From: Thermovenabulum gondwanense
GTDB taxonomy: Bacteria; Bacillota; Thermosediminibacteria; Thermosediminibacterales; Thermosediminibacteraceae
Length of the DNA: 64,000 nucleotides
Reading direction: 5' to 3'
Assembly: GCF_001601575.1 (NCBI RefSeq)
Contig: NZ_LOHZ01000030.1
Span: 44,547 to 108,546, forward strand
Shown here: positions 8,307-16,498 of the stretch, piece after piece
Layout: every line of letters starts with the position of its first letter
Position numbering within the stretch: the stretch's first letter is position 1
Position numbers and translations under genes: made by a program
The notes under the pieces: generated by a model
Told to the model about the DNA's origin: nothing
Seen by the model: only the letters and a program-made list of their open reading frames with translations
Databases searched by the model: none

Positions 8307-9833
8307 TCATCCTACCCTTTCCGCCTGCTGAAAGCGGAAATACTGCATTTCCAGCGCCTCTTTGTCGGCAATTACCTTTATTTCGAGGCCTTCCGGGTCT
8401 TCGGTGCCCTGCAGGTGACAGCCCTCCGCCTGAAGGGCCTTGGCGTAATCTATGATTTCCTTCGTTATCCTTTCCCCCGGGCAGATTATCGGAATCCCCG
8501 GCGGGTATGCCATGAGCATTTCCGTTGAAACTTCACCTTCCGCTTCCTCCAGCCTTACGGCCTTTTTCCGGGCGTAGAAGGCAAAACGGGGAGAAACCAC
8601 CTGTTCGCCGCTTTCGGGCAACGATGCTGTAATCTTTATTACGTTTTTTCTTGCGTATTTTTCGGCTATTTCCTTCATCGCGCTTACAAAGGCCTCCATG
8701 CTCTCCTCGGAATCGCCGATGGCACTCACCGCAAGCACGTTGTAAAGGTCGGACAGCTCCACCTGTATGTGGTACTGGTATTTTAATATCTTCTCCACTT
8801 CGAATCCCGAAAGCCCGAGCTCCCTTACATTCACCGCAAGCTTGGTCGGGTCGTACCTGAAGCACCCTTCGGTGCCTTCCCTGTCCCTGCCCATTACGTA
8901 AAGGCCTTCCATCTTATTTAGCCTGTTTCTTGCATCCTCCGAAAGCTTTATAACTTTTGAAAGCATTTCCCTTCCGTGCAGGGCTATCTGCTTTCTCGCC
9001 ACATCCAGCGATGCCATCAGCGGATAGGAAGGGCTGGTGGTCTGGGTAAGGTTCATGGCAGCCTTTACCCGCCTGTCGTCTATAAATTTGCTTTTCACGA
9101 GGAGTATCGAGCTCTGGGTCATGGAACCCGCCAATTTGTGAACGCTGGCCGCACTCATGTCCGCCCCGGCTTCCATCGCCGAAAGGGGAAGCTCGGGGTG
9201 AAAACCGAAATGTGCCCCGTGGGCTTCATCAACTATGACGGGCTTCCCGAAAGAATGGGCGATTTCCACGATTTCTTTCAAATTGGAAGCCACCCCGTAA
9301 TAGGTGGGGTTGATTACAAAAACCGCTTTGGCGTTGGGATGCTCCACCAGAGCTTTTCGCACGCTTTCCGGCGTTATTCCCATGGCTATGCCCATGTACT
9401 CATCTATAACTGGCTGTATATAAACCGGCCTTGCACCGCTTAAAATAAGTCCCCCGGCTACCGACCTGTGGGCATTTCTCGGTATGATTATTTCATCTCC
9501 CGGATCGGCTACCGAAAGTATCATTGCCTGTATACCGGATGTGGTGCCGTTTACCAGAAAATGAGCGTAATCGGCTCCAAAGGCGTCGGCTGCAAGCTCT
9601 TCCGCTTCCTTTATAACTCCCCGGGGGTTGCAGATGTTGTCCAGGTCCAGAAGACCCGCGGTCACATCAATGGCCAGGATGTTATCCCCTACAAAACTTC
9701 TAAACTCCGGTATTCCCCTGCCGCCCTTATGCCCCGGCACGTGAAAGGATATGGTCCTGTCCTCCACGTACTTCTTCAGGGCAGAAAACAGAGGGGTCTC
9801 CTGCTGTCTTTCAATATTCATCTCATGCTTCAC
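8307..9833 (-). CDS. Orn/Lys/Arg decarboxylase family protein (arginine decarboxylase-like)
   Basis: This 508-residue fold-type I PLP enzyme decarboxylates a basic amino acid, probably as the first step of polyamine synthesis (SpeA/Cad-like, short Firmicute form). PLP is expected on Lys233 in SVHKLAGSMTQ, with Asp202 in VDEAHGAHFG pairing with the pyridine nitrogen. The N-terminal HVPGHKGGRG signature is typical. Residues after about 390 form the C-terminal Orn/Lys/Arg decarboxylase domain. The start could be the GTG at 9833 or the ATG four codons later. No speB/speE gene adjoins it. Substrate choice among arginine, lysine and ornithine cannot be decided from sequence alone. Confidence 0.9.
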   Translation of the reverse strand: MKHEMNIERQQETPLFSALKKYVEDRTISFHVPGHKGGRGIPEFRSFVGDNILAIDVTAGLLDLDNICNPRGVIKEAEELAADAFGADYAHFLVNGTTSGIQAMILSVADPGDEIIIPRNAHRSVAGGLILSGARPVYIQPVIDEYMGIAMGITPESVRKALVEHPNAKAVFVINPTYYGVASNLKEIVEIAHSFGKPVIVDEAHGAHFGFHPELPLSAMEAGADMSAASVHKLAGSMTQSSILLVKSKFIDDRRVKAAMNLTQTTSPSYPLMASLDVARKQIALHGREMLSKVIKLSEDARNRLNKMEGLYVMGRDREGTEGCFRYDPTKLAVNVRELGLSGFEVEKILKYQYHIQVELSDLYNVLAVSAIGDSEESMEAFVSAMKEIAEKYARKNVIKITASLPESGEQVVSPRFAFYARKKAVRLEEAEGEVSTEMLMAYPPGIPIICPGERITKEIIDYAKALQAEGCHLQGTEDPEGLEIKVIADKEALEMQYFRFQQAERVG

Positions 9834-9962
9834 ACTCCCTCTGATTTTTTAAACTAATAAATAAACAAACATATTAAAGCACATATTCTCTAAAATTTCA
9901 ATAAACAAATTCCGAACACAATGTTAATTTTTTGTGAAATATGGGAGCAAAAAAGAAAAAAA

Positions 9963-9989
9963 CGCTTTAATTTTAAAGAAAATAAAGCG
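9963..9989 (-). terminator. Possible intrinsic terminator downstream of spoIIR
   Basis: On the minus strand CGCTTTATTTT...AAATTAAAGCG is followed by seven T. It lies about 140 nt past the spoIIR stop codon. Apart from the leader of the decarboxylase gene, nothing else is visible in 9834-10128. Confidence 0.55.
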
Positions 9990-10128
9990 CATTCCCCTTT
10001 AATCCTTTATAGGGATGGTTAAAAGCCAATAACAATAAATAACGGGATTTTTTGATATGCAAAATATTTATTTGCCTTATATTTTATGTTCATCTTTGTA
10101 TATATGTGTAAAATCTTACATGAAATTT

Positions 10129-10758
10129 CTATCTTTTAAAGGCGATCCTGGCACCTTCTCTCAGGCGGTTCAGGGCCATTTTTAGCATCTCTTCGGATTT
10201 TAATCTGAAGGTAATCTTTATTTTTTCACCGTTTAACAAAATTTCTTCCTCTTTTGTAAGGTCTTTTTTTGCTATATCCACAAAGCACAGGGGAGGGAAG
10301 AGCACGCACCACCAGTTTTGCCCTTCGCCCCTTCCCAGGACTATCCTCAAGGCTTCGTAGTTTCCCGCCGGCATGTACAAAAGCCCGTATTTTTTGGGCG
10401 GGAAGGGGAAGACCCCGTAATAGGCCTTTACCCGGTATTCTTTGTTGTATTTTTGAACCTCTTTTTGCGCCACCTCTTCGATTTCTTTGAGGTGGGAAAT
10501 TATATAATCTTTGCCTTCTTCATGAGTATTAACTTTTTCCAGGACCGGCATCAGATTTTTCAGCACCGCATCCCTGACCCTTAGCTTCAGTTCCTGGTCC
10601 TCCTTTGCATCGCTGTTTGCCACCACATGAAGGCGTATTACCCCTTCGTGCACGTATTTTTCATCGCTTTTTACCGCATAGCCGGAAAATACGGCAGCGA
10701 AAAAACCGGCAATTAGTATTACAACAAGGCAGAAAAGCACCCTTTTTACCCTTTTCAT
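10129..10758 (-). CDS. spoIIR: Stage II sporulation protein R
   Basis: SpoIIR is made in the forespore under sigma-F and secreted into the intermembrane space. There it triggers SpoIIGA to process pro-sigma-E in the mother cell. The protein has 209 residues, with an N-terminal signal or membrane segment (about residues 6-26) and the family signatures VIRLHVVANSDAKEDQELKLRVRDAVL and GQNWWCVLFPPLCFVD. A sequence GGGAATAATT at roughly 35-45 nt upstream resembles a sigma-F -10 element, but the matching -35 is poor. It lies downstream of the germination operon in the same direction. Confidence 0.95.
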   Translation of the reverse strand: MKRVKRVLFCLVVILIAGFFAAVFSGYAVKSDEKYVHEGVIRLHVVANSDAKEDQELKLRVRDAVLKNLMPVLEKVNTHEEGKDYIISHLKEIEEVAQKEVQKYNKEYRVKAYYGVFPFPPKKYGLLYMPAGNYEALRIVLGRGEGQNWWCVLFPPLCFVDIAKKDLTKEEEILLNGEKIKITFRLKSEEMLKMALNRLREGARIAFKR

Positions 10759-10820
10759 TTTTTGCCTCTCCCCTACGGTTTTCCTTTAGTAAAATTATTC
10801 CCACAAAATAGCGGTGATAA

Positions 10821-11942
10821 TCATATTACGGGACCCAGGTTTATAAATTTTACTTTTGGGTTTATTATGATTTCTGCATCGGGGAAGATATTCTCCCAGT
10901 CCTTTTCGTATTTTTTCCAGACTCTGGGTTTGTATTTATATAGGTACTCTCCCACGCCCAGGACATCCACCCTGTAATCTTTCTGTACTTTTTCTATTCC
11001 TTTTTCCACCTGCTTTTTTATCTCTGAGGCAAAGGTTTCTTCCAGCTCTTTCAATACCTTCGAATCTATTTTCATGATGGGAGCTTCCTTTAACGAAGCG
11101 GCTATTTCTATGTCGTACCTTAGAACCGGCGCTTCACCGGATTTTACAAGAACCGGCTTGGAGTCGACTCTGTTTATCTCGCAGACCACCATTTTCTTAT
11201 CTCCCAGATCAAAGGCGGTAATGGTTTGATTGGCTTCTCCCCTCAGGATGTTTATGCCCCTTGCCTCCTCCGGGTCCAAAAATCCTGCCAGCCTGTAATT
11301 TTTTATCACCGCACCGCCATTTACATCCAGTTCCTTTCCGGTTTTCACAATAGCGGGCATCAAAGCATTCCCCTTTAAAGAGTGAATCTGCTCCATAACC
11401 TGGGAAAAGTCTTTAATAATTATATCTCCTTTATTCTGGGCATCCTTGAAAAGGCTCTCTATGTAATAGGCAAGCAGCATTTCCTGCTCGCTTTCCTGTC
11501 CCAATATTTCCTCTGCTTTGCCCTTCGCTATAATGAGAAAACTTCTCCTGTTGGTTTGGGTGTTAGTTTCAAAGGATTCCACGAGTTCTTTCAATCCGGA
11601 CCTTGCCGCATCCTCTCCTATGATGATGTTTCTACTGTGGTCGAAATATATCCGCCTGCTGGTCCGGTGGGCTATGAGGGACACCGCTTCGGTGAAGGAA
11701 CGGGCTTCGGTTTTTATCGTATATATGCTCTTTCCTCCTCCACCACCGCCCCCGCCTCCTTCACCCCCTACCAGCTTTCTCACTATGGGGTAGGTGAAGA
11801 TAAAAAGGTACTTATCATCGGCTTTATCCACTCCTACGTTGCCTATGAAAATTCTCCTGTCTATGTCTACCATATCCCAGCACCCGGTAAGCAAGACCAA
11901 AAGGATTAACAGGATGGAAGAAATTTTTAAAAAGCTCTTCAC
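10821..11942 (-). CDS. gerC: Spore germination lipoprotein GerC (Ger(x)C family)
   Basis: This is the C subunit of a GerA-type germinant receptor in the spore inner membrane. It has 373 residues, with a lipoprotein signal peptide ending in the lipobox LLTGC (Cys21) and the family opener CWDMVDIDRRIFIGNVGVD. The C-terminal domain (about 215-370) matches the Ger(x)C fold. A run of nine glycines (with a further GGEG before it) lies at about residues 60-75, in the loop before SIYTIKTEA, and is encoded by a G-rich tract near 11743-11775. The gene overlaps gerB by 4 nt (ATGA type), so the receptor subunits are translationally coupled. Confidence 0.93.
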   Translation of the reverse strand: MKSFLKISSILLILLVLLTGCWDMVDIDRRIFIGNVGVDKADDKYLFIFTYPIVRKLVGGEGGGGGGGGGKSIYTIKTEARSFTEAVSLIAHRTSRRIYFDHSRNIIIGEDAARSGLKELVESFETNTQTNRRSFLIIAKGKAEEILGQESEQEMLLAYYIESLFKDAQNKGDIIIKDFSQVMEQIHSLKGNALMPAIVKTGKELDVNGGAVIKNYRLAGFLDPEEARGINILRGEANQTITAFDLGDKKMVVCEINRVDSKPVLVKSGEAPVLRYDIEIAASLKEAPIMKIDSKVLKELEETFASEIKKQVEKGIEKVQKDYRVDVLGVGEYLYKYKPRVWKKYEKDWENIFPDAEIIINPKVKFINLGPVI

Positions 11943-13039
11943 GATTTGCCACCCGCCTTTTTTAAAAAGCTAAGGAGAAGCAAAAAAGCGGGAATAAAAA
12001 ATGCGGCAGGATATATAAGGTAATTCACATACCCCGCTAAATCTTTGTTTTCGGCAAAATTATTGGGCAGGTTTGCCGCAAAATAAAAAAGGGGCAAAAA
12101 TACTGCGCTCAGGTAACTTTCTTCCTTTAAATTAAAAAGAGATTTTACGATAATGGCCGTGCTGAAATAATATCCTACTAAAGTTGTAAATATTTGAACC
12201 ACCCAAATGGTTATGGCAAAGGCGTCCAGCCTTTCAAACACTTCCCCGGGTGCGGTTATCCCCTTTATCATCATAAAAACGGGCCATACAAAGAATTTGG
12301 TTTCGTTTTTGCCCAGGACCATGAAAGTTACGACCGTTATGAAAAGATAAAAAAGGGTGGTAACCGCACTATACAGAGTAACTATAATTTTAGCCTTCTC
12401 GGGCTTTCTCAAATAGGGTGCAAGGAATAATAGCACCTCAAACCCCTCCAGAGCAAAAAGGGTTTGCAGGGAAGCGGAAAAAATATTTTTAAAAGGGGTG
12501 GTCATTACGGGCAGTATTTCATCTATTTTAGCTCTGGAAAGACAGGTAAAAACGATTAAAGCAAAGGCAAACATTGCAATGGGAAAAAGTACCATTACCG
12601 CCCTTACCGTTGGCTCGATGCCCACCCTCACGGCGTAAAATCCAAGGAGCAGAATGCTGAAAATTGTAAACCCTTTAGGTGTGTGTTCCAGCAAAAATTG
12701 ATTTATTACCTCCGCCGAGGTCTGGTTTACAACAGCGGAGGTCATCAAAAAATAGATAATATAAAATACACCGATAACCCCGGTAATAAACCTTCCCGCA
12801 AGTTTTTCCGAAATCTTCACCGCATCCTCTTTTTGCCTTGCAACTAAGGCTGCGACAATAAGGCCGCCTATCAGGGTAATAATCCCGCCCAGGATTATGG
12901 ATATCCAGCCGTCCTGTCCCGCCATTTCGTCCACCTGTCGCGGCAGGCTTAAAATCCCCGCTCCTATGGCTATGCTGATTAAAAATACTATTGCCTGCCT
13001 GGTGGAAATTTTGTCGTTATCCATCAGCATCTTCATCAC
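11939..13039 (-). CDS. gerB: Spore germination permease-like protein GerB
   Basis: This is the B subunit of the germinant receptor, an APC-superfamily (spore germination, ArcD-like) membrane protein thought to bind the germinant. It has 366 residues with about ten transmembrane helices, and the N-terminal ISTRQAIVFLISIAIGAGILSLPR is characteristic. Start choice is uncertain: GTG/ATG at 13039/13036 or ATG codons a few residues later. All of these overlap the end of gerA by 10-23 nt, so translation is coupled. It lies between gerA and gerC in the classic order A-B-C. Confidence 0.93.
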   Translation of the reverse strand: MMKMLMDNDKISTRQAIVFLISIAIGAGILSLPRQVDEMAGQDGWISIILGGIITLIGGLIVAALVARQKEDAVKISEKLAGRFITGVIGVFYIIYFLMTSAVVNQTSAEVINQFLLEHTPKGFTIFSILLLGFYAVRVGIEPTVRAVMVLFPIAMFAFALIVFTCLSRAKIDEILPVMTTPFKNIFSASLQTLFALEGFEVLLFLAPYLRKPEKAKIIVTLYSAVTTLFYLFITVVTFMVLGKNETKFFVWPVFMMIKGITAPGEVFERLDAFAITIWVVQIFTTLVGYYFSTAIIVKSLFNLKEESYLSAVFLPLFYFAANLPNNFAENKDLAGYVNYLIYPAAFFIPAFLLLLSFLKKAGGKS

Positions 13040-14636
13040 CGCTTTGAATTTTGGATAAAAGTTCCTTGTTTATGGTGGTTTCATCCAGAGGATGGGTAAA
13101 ATCGGGCCTTTTTGACATAAAGCGAAGGGGGTATCTCACCATCAAATCTTCCATTTTTTCCGGGTCCAAATTCACAAAAGGGTCCAAATAATTGGCACCA
13201 AAGCTCTTTAACGTACAAAGGTAAAGAACAAACCAGATATAACCTATTGCTATGCCGTACAGCCCCGCCAAGGAAGACAGGGCTAAAAATATAAAGGTAA
13301 GGAGCCTGAAACCTATGGCCACGCTGTAGCTTGGAATGGCAAAGGAGGATATGGCGTTTACCGCTATCACTATGACCATTATGGGGCTTACGATGCCCGC
13401 CCTTACAGCAGCTTCCCCCACCACAAGGCCGCCCACAATACCTATGGTCTGGCCGATAGGCCCCGGGAGCCTTACCCCCGCTTCTCTCAAAAGCTCCAGA
13501 GCGGTCATCATGATAAGGGCTTCAATGGTTGAAGAAAAGGGGACGCCCTCCCGGCTGGCACCTATGGATAGGGCAAGGTCGGTGGGCAAAAGCCCCGGAT
13601 GAAAGGAGACAAAGGCTACGTAAAGGGCAGGGGCGGAGGTGGCGGTAAAAACCGCAAGAAACCTCAAATACCTCACCAGGGTTGCAATATGCCACCTTTC
13701 ATAAAAGTCCTCGGCGGAATGAAACAGGCTCCAGAAGGTAACGGGGGCTATAAGGGCATAGGGGGTATTATCGCATATCAGAGCAACACAACCTTCTAAG
13801 AGGGCAGCACTTACCACATCGGGCCTTTCCGTCCTTCTAAAAAGGGGAAAGGGCGATGCCCAGGAGTCTTCGATGTACTGCTCTAAATACCCTGCATCCA
13901 TGATGCTTTCCACATCCACTTTGTCGAGCCTTTTTAGAAATTCTTCCACCACCTTCGGGTTTGCAATCCCTTTTATGTACATTACCGCCACATCGGTGCG
14001 GGTATGCCTCCCCAAACGTATCGTCTTTATCTTCAGATTGGGGTCTTTGATCCTTCTTCTCACCTGGGCCACATTTATCCTGAAGGTCTCGGTAAAGCCG
14101 TCCTTTGGGCCGTGGATCACCGCTTCGGTAGAGGGTTCCTGAATGCTCCTTTTTTCCCAGCCCCGGGAGCTGATTATCAGGGTTTTCCCCACACCGTCCA
14201 AAAGCAAAAGGGTATCCCCGCTTAAGACCGCAAGCACCGCCTCTCCGAAATTGTCCGATTCCTTTAAATCCGCAGCCGTTAAAAAGCTCTCCTTGATGAG
14301 CAAAAGAAATCGGTCCGCCCCGGCGGCAGGTGGCATTTCCCTTCCAAAGATTAAAAGGGCTTTTATCACGTGATCCTGAATTAGCTGTTTATCCACAAGG
14401 CCGTCTATCCACACCACCGCCATCCTGTGTCTTTTCCCGGATGCGTCCATTACATCGAATTCCCTGAGGATGACGTCATCGCAGTCTATAAAATACTCTT
14501 CACTTAAAATTTTTAAATTTTCCTTTATATCCTTGTTCAGCTTTCGCGAAGTGTCCGGATAAATATCCTTTTTATGGTATATTTCCGTTTTTTCCGTGTT
14601 AAAAAGGGTTTTAAAGAGCTTTTTCAACGGCCTCAC
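13017..14636 (-). CDS. gerA: Spore germination protein GerA
   Basis: This is the A subunit of the germinant receptor, a gated channel component in the spore inner membrane. It has 539 residues: two soluble N-terminal subdomains (about 30-300), then a membrane domain with about five helices (about 320-500) and a cytosolic tail. Family strings such as DVVSAALLEGCVALICDNTPYALIAPVTFW and LPTDLALSIGASREGVPFSS are evident. The start is GTG at 14636 with only a weak ribosome binding site; a TTG three codons on is an alternative. A small membrane protein precedes it by 19 nt. Confidence 0.95.
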   Translation of the reverse strand: MRPLKKLFKTLFNTEKTEIYHKKDIYPDTSRKLNKDIKENLKILSEEYFIDCDDVILREFDVMDASGKRHRMAVVWIDGLVDKQLIQDHVIKALLIFGREMPPAAGADRFLLLIKESFLTAADLKESDNFGEAVLAVLSGDTLLLLDGVGKTLIISSRGWEKRSIQEPSTEAVIHGPKDGFTETFRINVAQVRRRIKDPNLKIKTIRLGRHTRTDVAVMYIKGIANPKVVEEFLKRLDKVDVESIMDAGYLEQYIEDSWASPFPLFRRTERPDVVSAALLEGCVALICDNTPYALIAPVTFWSLFHSAEDFYERWHIATLVRYLRFLAVFTATSAPALYVAFVSFHPGLLPTDLALSIGASREGVPFSSTIEALIMMTALELLREAGVRLPGPIGQTIGIVGGLVVGEAAVRAGIVSPIMVIVIAVNAISSFAIPSYSVAIGFRLLTFIFLALSSLAGLYGIAIGYIWFVLYLCTLKSFGANYLDPFVNLDPEKMEDLMVRYPLRFMSKRPDFTHPLDETTINKELLSKIQSGDEDADG

Positions 14637-14655
14637 CCTTTCGATTGTGGAAAAG

Positions 14656-14862
14656 TTATTTCAGGAAAAGGGAGATAAGAAGATAAAGGGCGGGAATCCC
14701 AAAAATGTAGAAAAACCCTACAGCGGTGCAGAACTTCTCGTCCCGAGTATAGCCCTTTTTTTTCAAATATGGTCTGTCCACAAGAAGAAGAAAAAGGCCG
14801 GAAGCTATAAAAATTATCACCTGAGTTATATTGAAGGAATTAATAAAATCCTTCAATGTCAT
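14656..14862 (-). CDS. Small two-helix membrane protein heading the germination operon
   Basis: This 68-residue protein has two hydrophobic helices (about 14-30 and 46-66) separated by a charged loop with YLKKKGYTRDEKF. It resembles short membrane proteins found beside ger genes in Clostridia (I believe the CLC_0170 group, from memory, not checked). It is 19 nt upstream of gerA in the same direction, so it may be an accessory subunit of the germinant receptor. That role is an inference from position. Confidence 0.65.
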   Translation of the reverse strand: MTLKDFINSFNITQVIIFIASGLFLLLVDRPYLKKKGYTRDEKFCTAVGFFYIFGIPALYLLISLFLK

Positions 14863-14928
14863 ATTCCTTCACTTCCTGTTTTTTTATAGTTTTTTGCCCG
14901 GCACGGTTTTTTATACAGGCAAAATAAA

Positions 14929-14947
14929 AAAGGCTTTAAAAGCCTTT
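14929..14947 (-). terminator. Intrinsic terminator at the end of the surface-protein operon
   Basis: The hairpin AAAGGCTTTTAAAGCCTTT is followed by TTTATTTT on the minus strand. The stop codon of the SLH gene lies inside its 5' arm. Confidence 0.75.
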
Positions 14948-16481
14948 AAAAACTCAAGCTCCTTTTTATAAAATCCTTTTTAATATCATCCTTTAAATAA
15001 CTTAAAAATCTGGAAAGCAGCACCGCCGATTCCGCCTTAGTGAGCGGGTCAAAAGGTCTGAAGCAGCCCGCCCTGTCTCCCTTTACAAGTCCCAGCTCCT
15101 TTGCCGCAAAAACCGCCCTTTTTGCCCAGGAGGGAATGGAGTCATCATCGAGAAACCCAGTGCTACCCGGATATTCTCCCGCCGCATTTATAAGGCCCAG
15201 GGCTCTTACCAGGGAAGTTACCGCTTCCGCCCTGGTAAGAGTTTTATCGGGGGAAAAGAGCCGGTAGGCCGTCCCCTCCATAACCCCAAACCGGTAGAGG
15301 CTCTCAATGTATTCGTAGCCTTCTTCTTTTTCGCTCACATCATCGTACAGGGATTTTCCCCCATTTGCACCGGGGTTTTTCAAAAGGCCCGCACCGCTCC
15401 CTTCCAGGATCTTAGAAACCCTTGAAGGGGAATCCATAAGCCTTCCTAAGGCCTTTGCAAAATTGCCCCTTTTTTCATAACCTTCCGGGTAAAAATAGTT
15501 TCCCGTTTGTACTAGTATTCCAAGGGACAGGAGCTTTTCCACATCTTCTTTTGCCCAGTGGTTTTTCAAATCTGCCGCCTTCACGATTTGCATCCGTTTG
15601 CTGACCGGCGACGTTTCCAGGGTCTTTTCCATTGCCCCCGAATTCCTGCCTGACGAAAGCGGGACACCATCCTTCATCCTGGGGAGGTCGTAATCGTATT
15701 TCATCCGCGAAAACTCTCTGGTTTCCTCCAGAAATCCTCCCTCGAAGCTTATGAGCTTTGGATCGTTTTTGATATATGATAAATCCCTGGTTATTTCCCG
15801 GTATATTTCCGAACCTATTTTAGCATCCCAGGAATGGGCGGGAATATTTTGTTTTGAGTTTTCCTTCCTGCTGCAGGTAATCAAATAGGTGCTTTTCCTT
15901 ATCTCTAAGCCGCCGAAAGGGCTGTTGTATTCAACCCCTTTTGAAGAAAATTCCACTACCACTTCCCCTTCATCCCGGTTTATCGAGTATACCTTCCTTC
16001 CGCCGAAATTCAGGGAGGTATAATCGACCGAAGGTGTAATATCGGTAACCTGAGAGGAGGAAAAGGAATAAGAAACCAGGCTGTACCTATCCTGCGTTTT
16101 TCCTCGCTTCACGGTGATGTTTTCGCTGAACCGGGAAAGGATGGCATCTTCTATTACCTGCCTTTTTTCCTTTATTTCCCTTACCGTCACGTCGAAAGTA
16201 AGGCTCCTTGTAAGCTGAATCGTCTTTTCTTCATCGGAAAGGCTGTAGCTTATCCTGTCCTGCCTTTTGCCGTTTTTTACCCTGCCTTCGGTTATTGTCA
16301 CCTTTCCCTTCAAAAGCACCGGTTCTCCCGTCAGAAACAGGGGTTCGACGTACTCCACCTCATTTTTTATCCCCCCCTCATAGCCCGGAAGGGCAAAGGC
16401 TCGAACCGGAAATAGGTATAAGGCGAGGGCGAATATCAGGTTCATACCCAAAAACATCTTAATTTTTTGCAATTTTTTCAT
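14946..16481 (-). CDS. Secreted S-layer homology (SLH) protein
   Basis: This 511-residue exported protein has a signal peptide at 1-31 (cleavage likely after AFA) and a novel N-terminal region (about 35-290) rich in beta strands. Three SLH repeats follow (about 310-505), including the motifs NHWAKEDVEKLLSLGI, SLYRFGVMEG and PSWAKRAVFAAKELGLV. SLH domains bind pyruvylated secondary cell-wall polymer, so this end anchors the protein to the wall. The N-terminal region is not recognised. It is the third gene of a same-strand run with the SLH protein and the giant IPT protein upstream (17 nt gap), so these are probably co-expressed. Confidence 0.88.
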   Translation of the reverse strand: MKKLQKIKMFLGMNLIFALALYLFPVRAFALPGYEGGIKNEVEYVEPLFLTGEPVLLKGKVTITEGRVKNGKRQDRISYSLSDEEKTIQLTRSLTFDVTVREIKEKRQVIEDAILSRFSENITVKRGKTQDRYSLVSYSFSSSQVTDITPSVDYTSLNFGGRKVYSINRDEGEVVVEFSSKGVEYNSPFGGLEIRKSTYLITCSRKENSKQNIPAHSWDAKIGSEIYREITRDLSYIKNDPKLISFEGGFLEETREFSRMKYDYDLPRMKDGVPLSSGRNSGAMEKTLETSPVSKRMQIVKAADLKNHWAKEDVEKLLSLGILVQTGNYFYPEGYEKRGNFAKALGRLMDSPSRVSKILEGSGAGLLKNPGANGGKSLYDDVSEKEEGYEYIESLYRFGVMEGTAYRLFSPDKTLTRAEAVTSLVRALGLINAAGEYPGSTGFLDDDSIPSWAKRAVFAAKELGLVKGDRAGCFRPFDPLTKAESAVLLSRFLSYLKDDIKKDFIKRSLSF

Positions 16482-16498
16482 GGTATATCCCTCTATAT

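Noticed and set aside
13599..13799. Glycine-rich plus-strand frame inside gerA
   Set aside because: Shadow of the conserved gerA coding sequence on the other strand.
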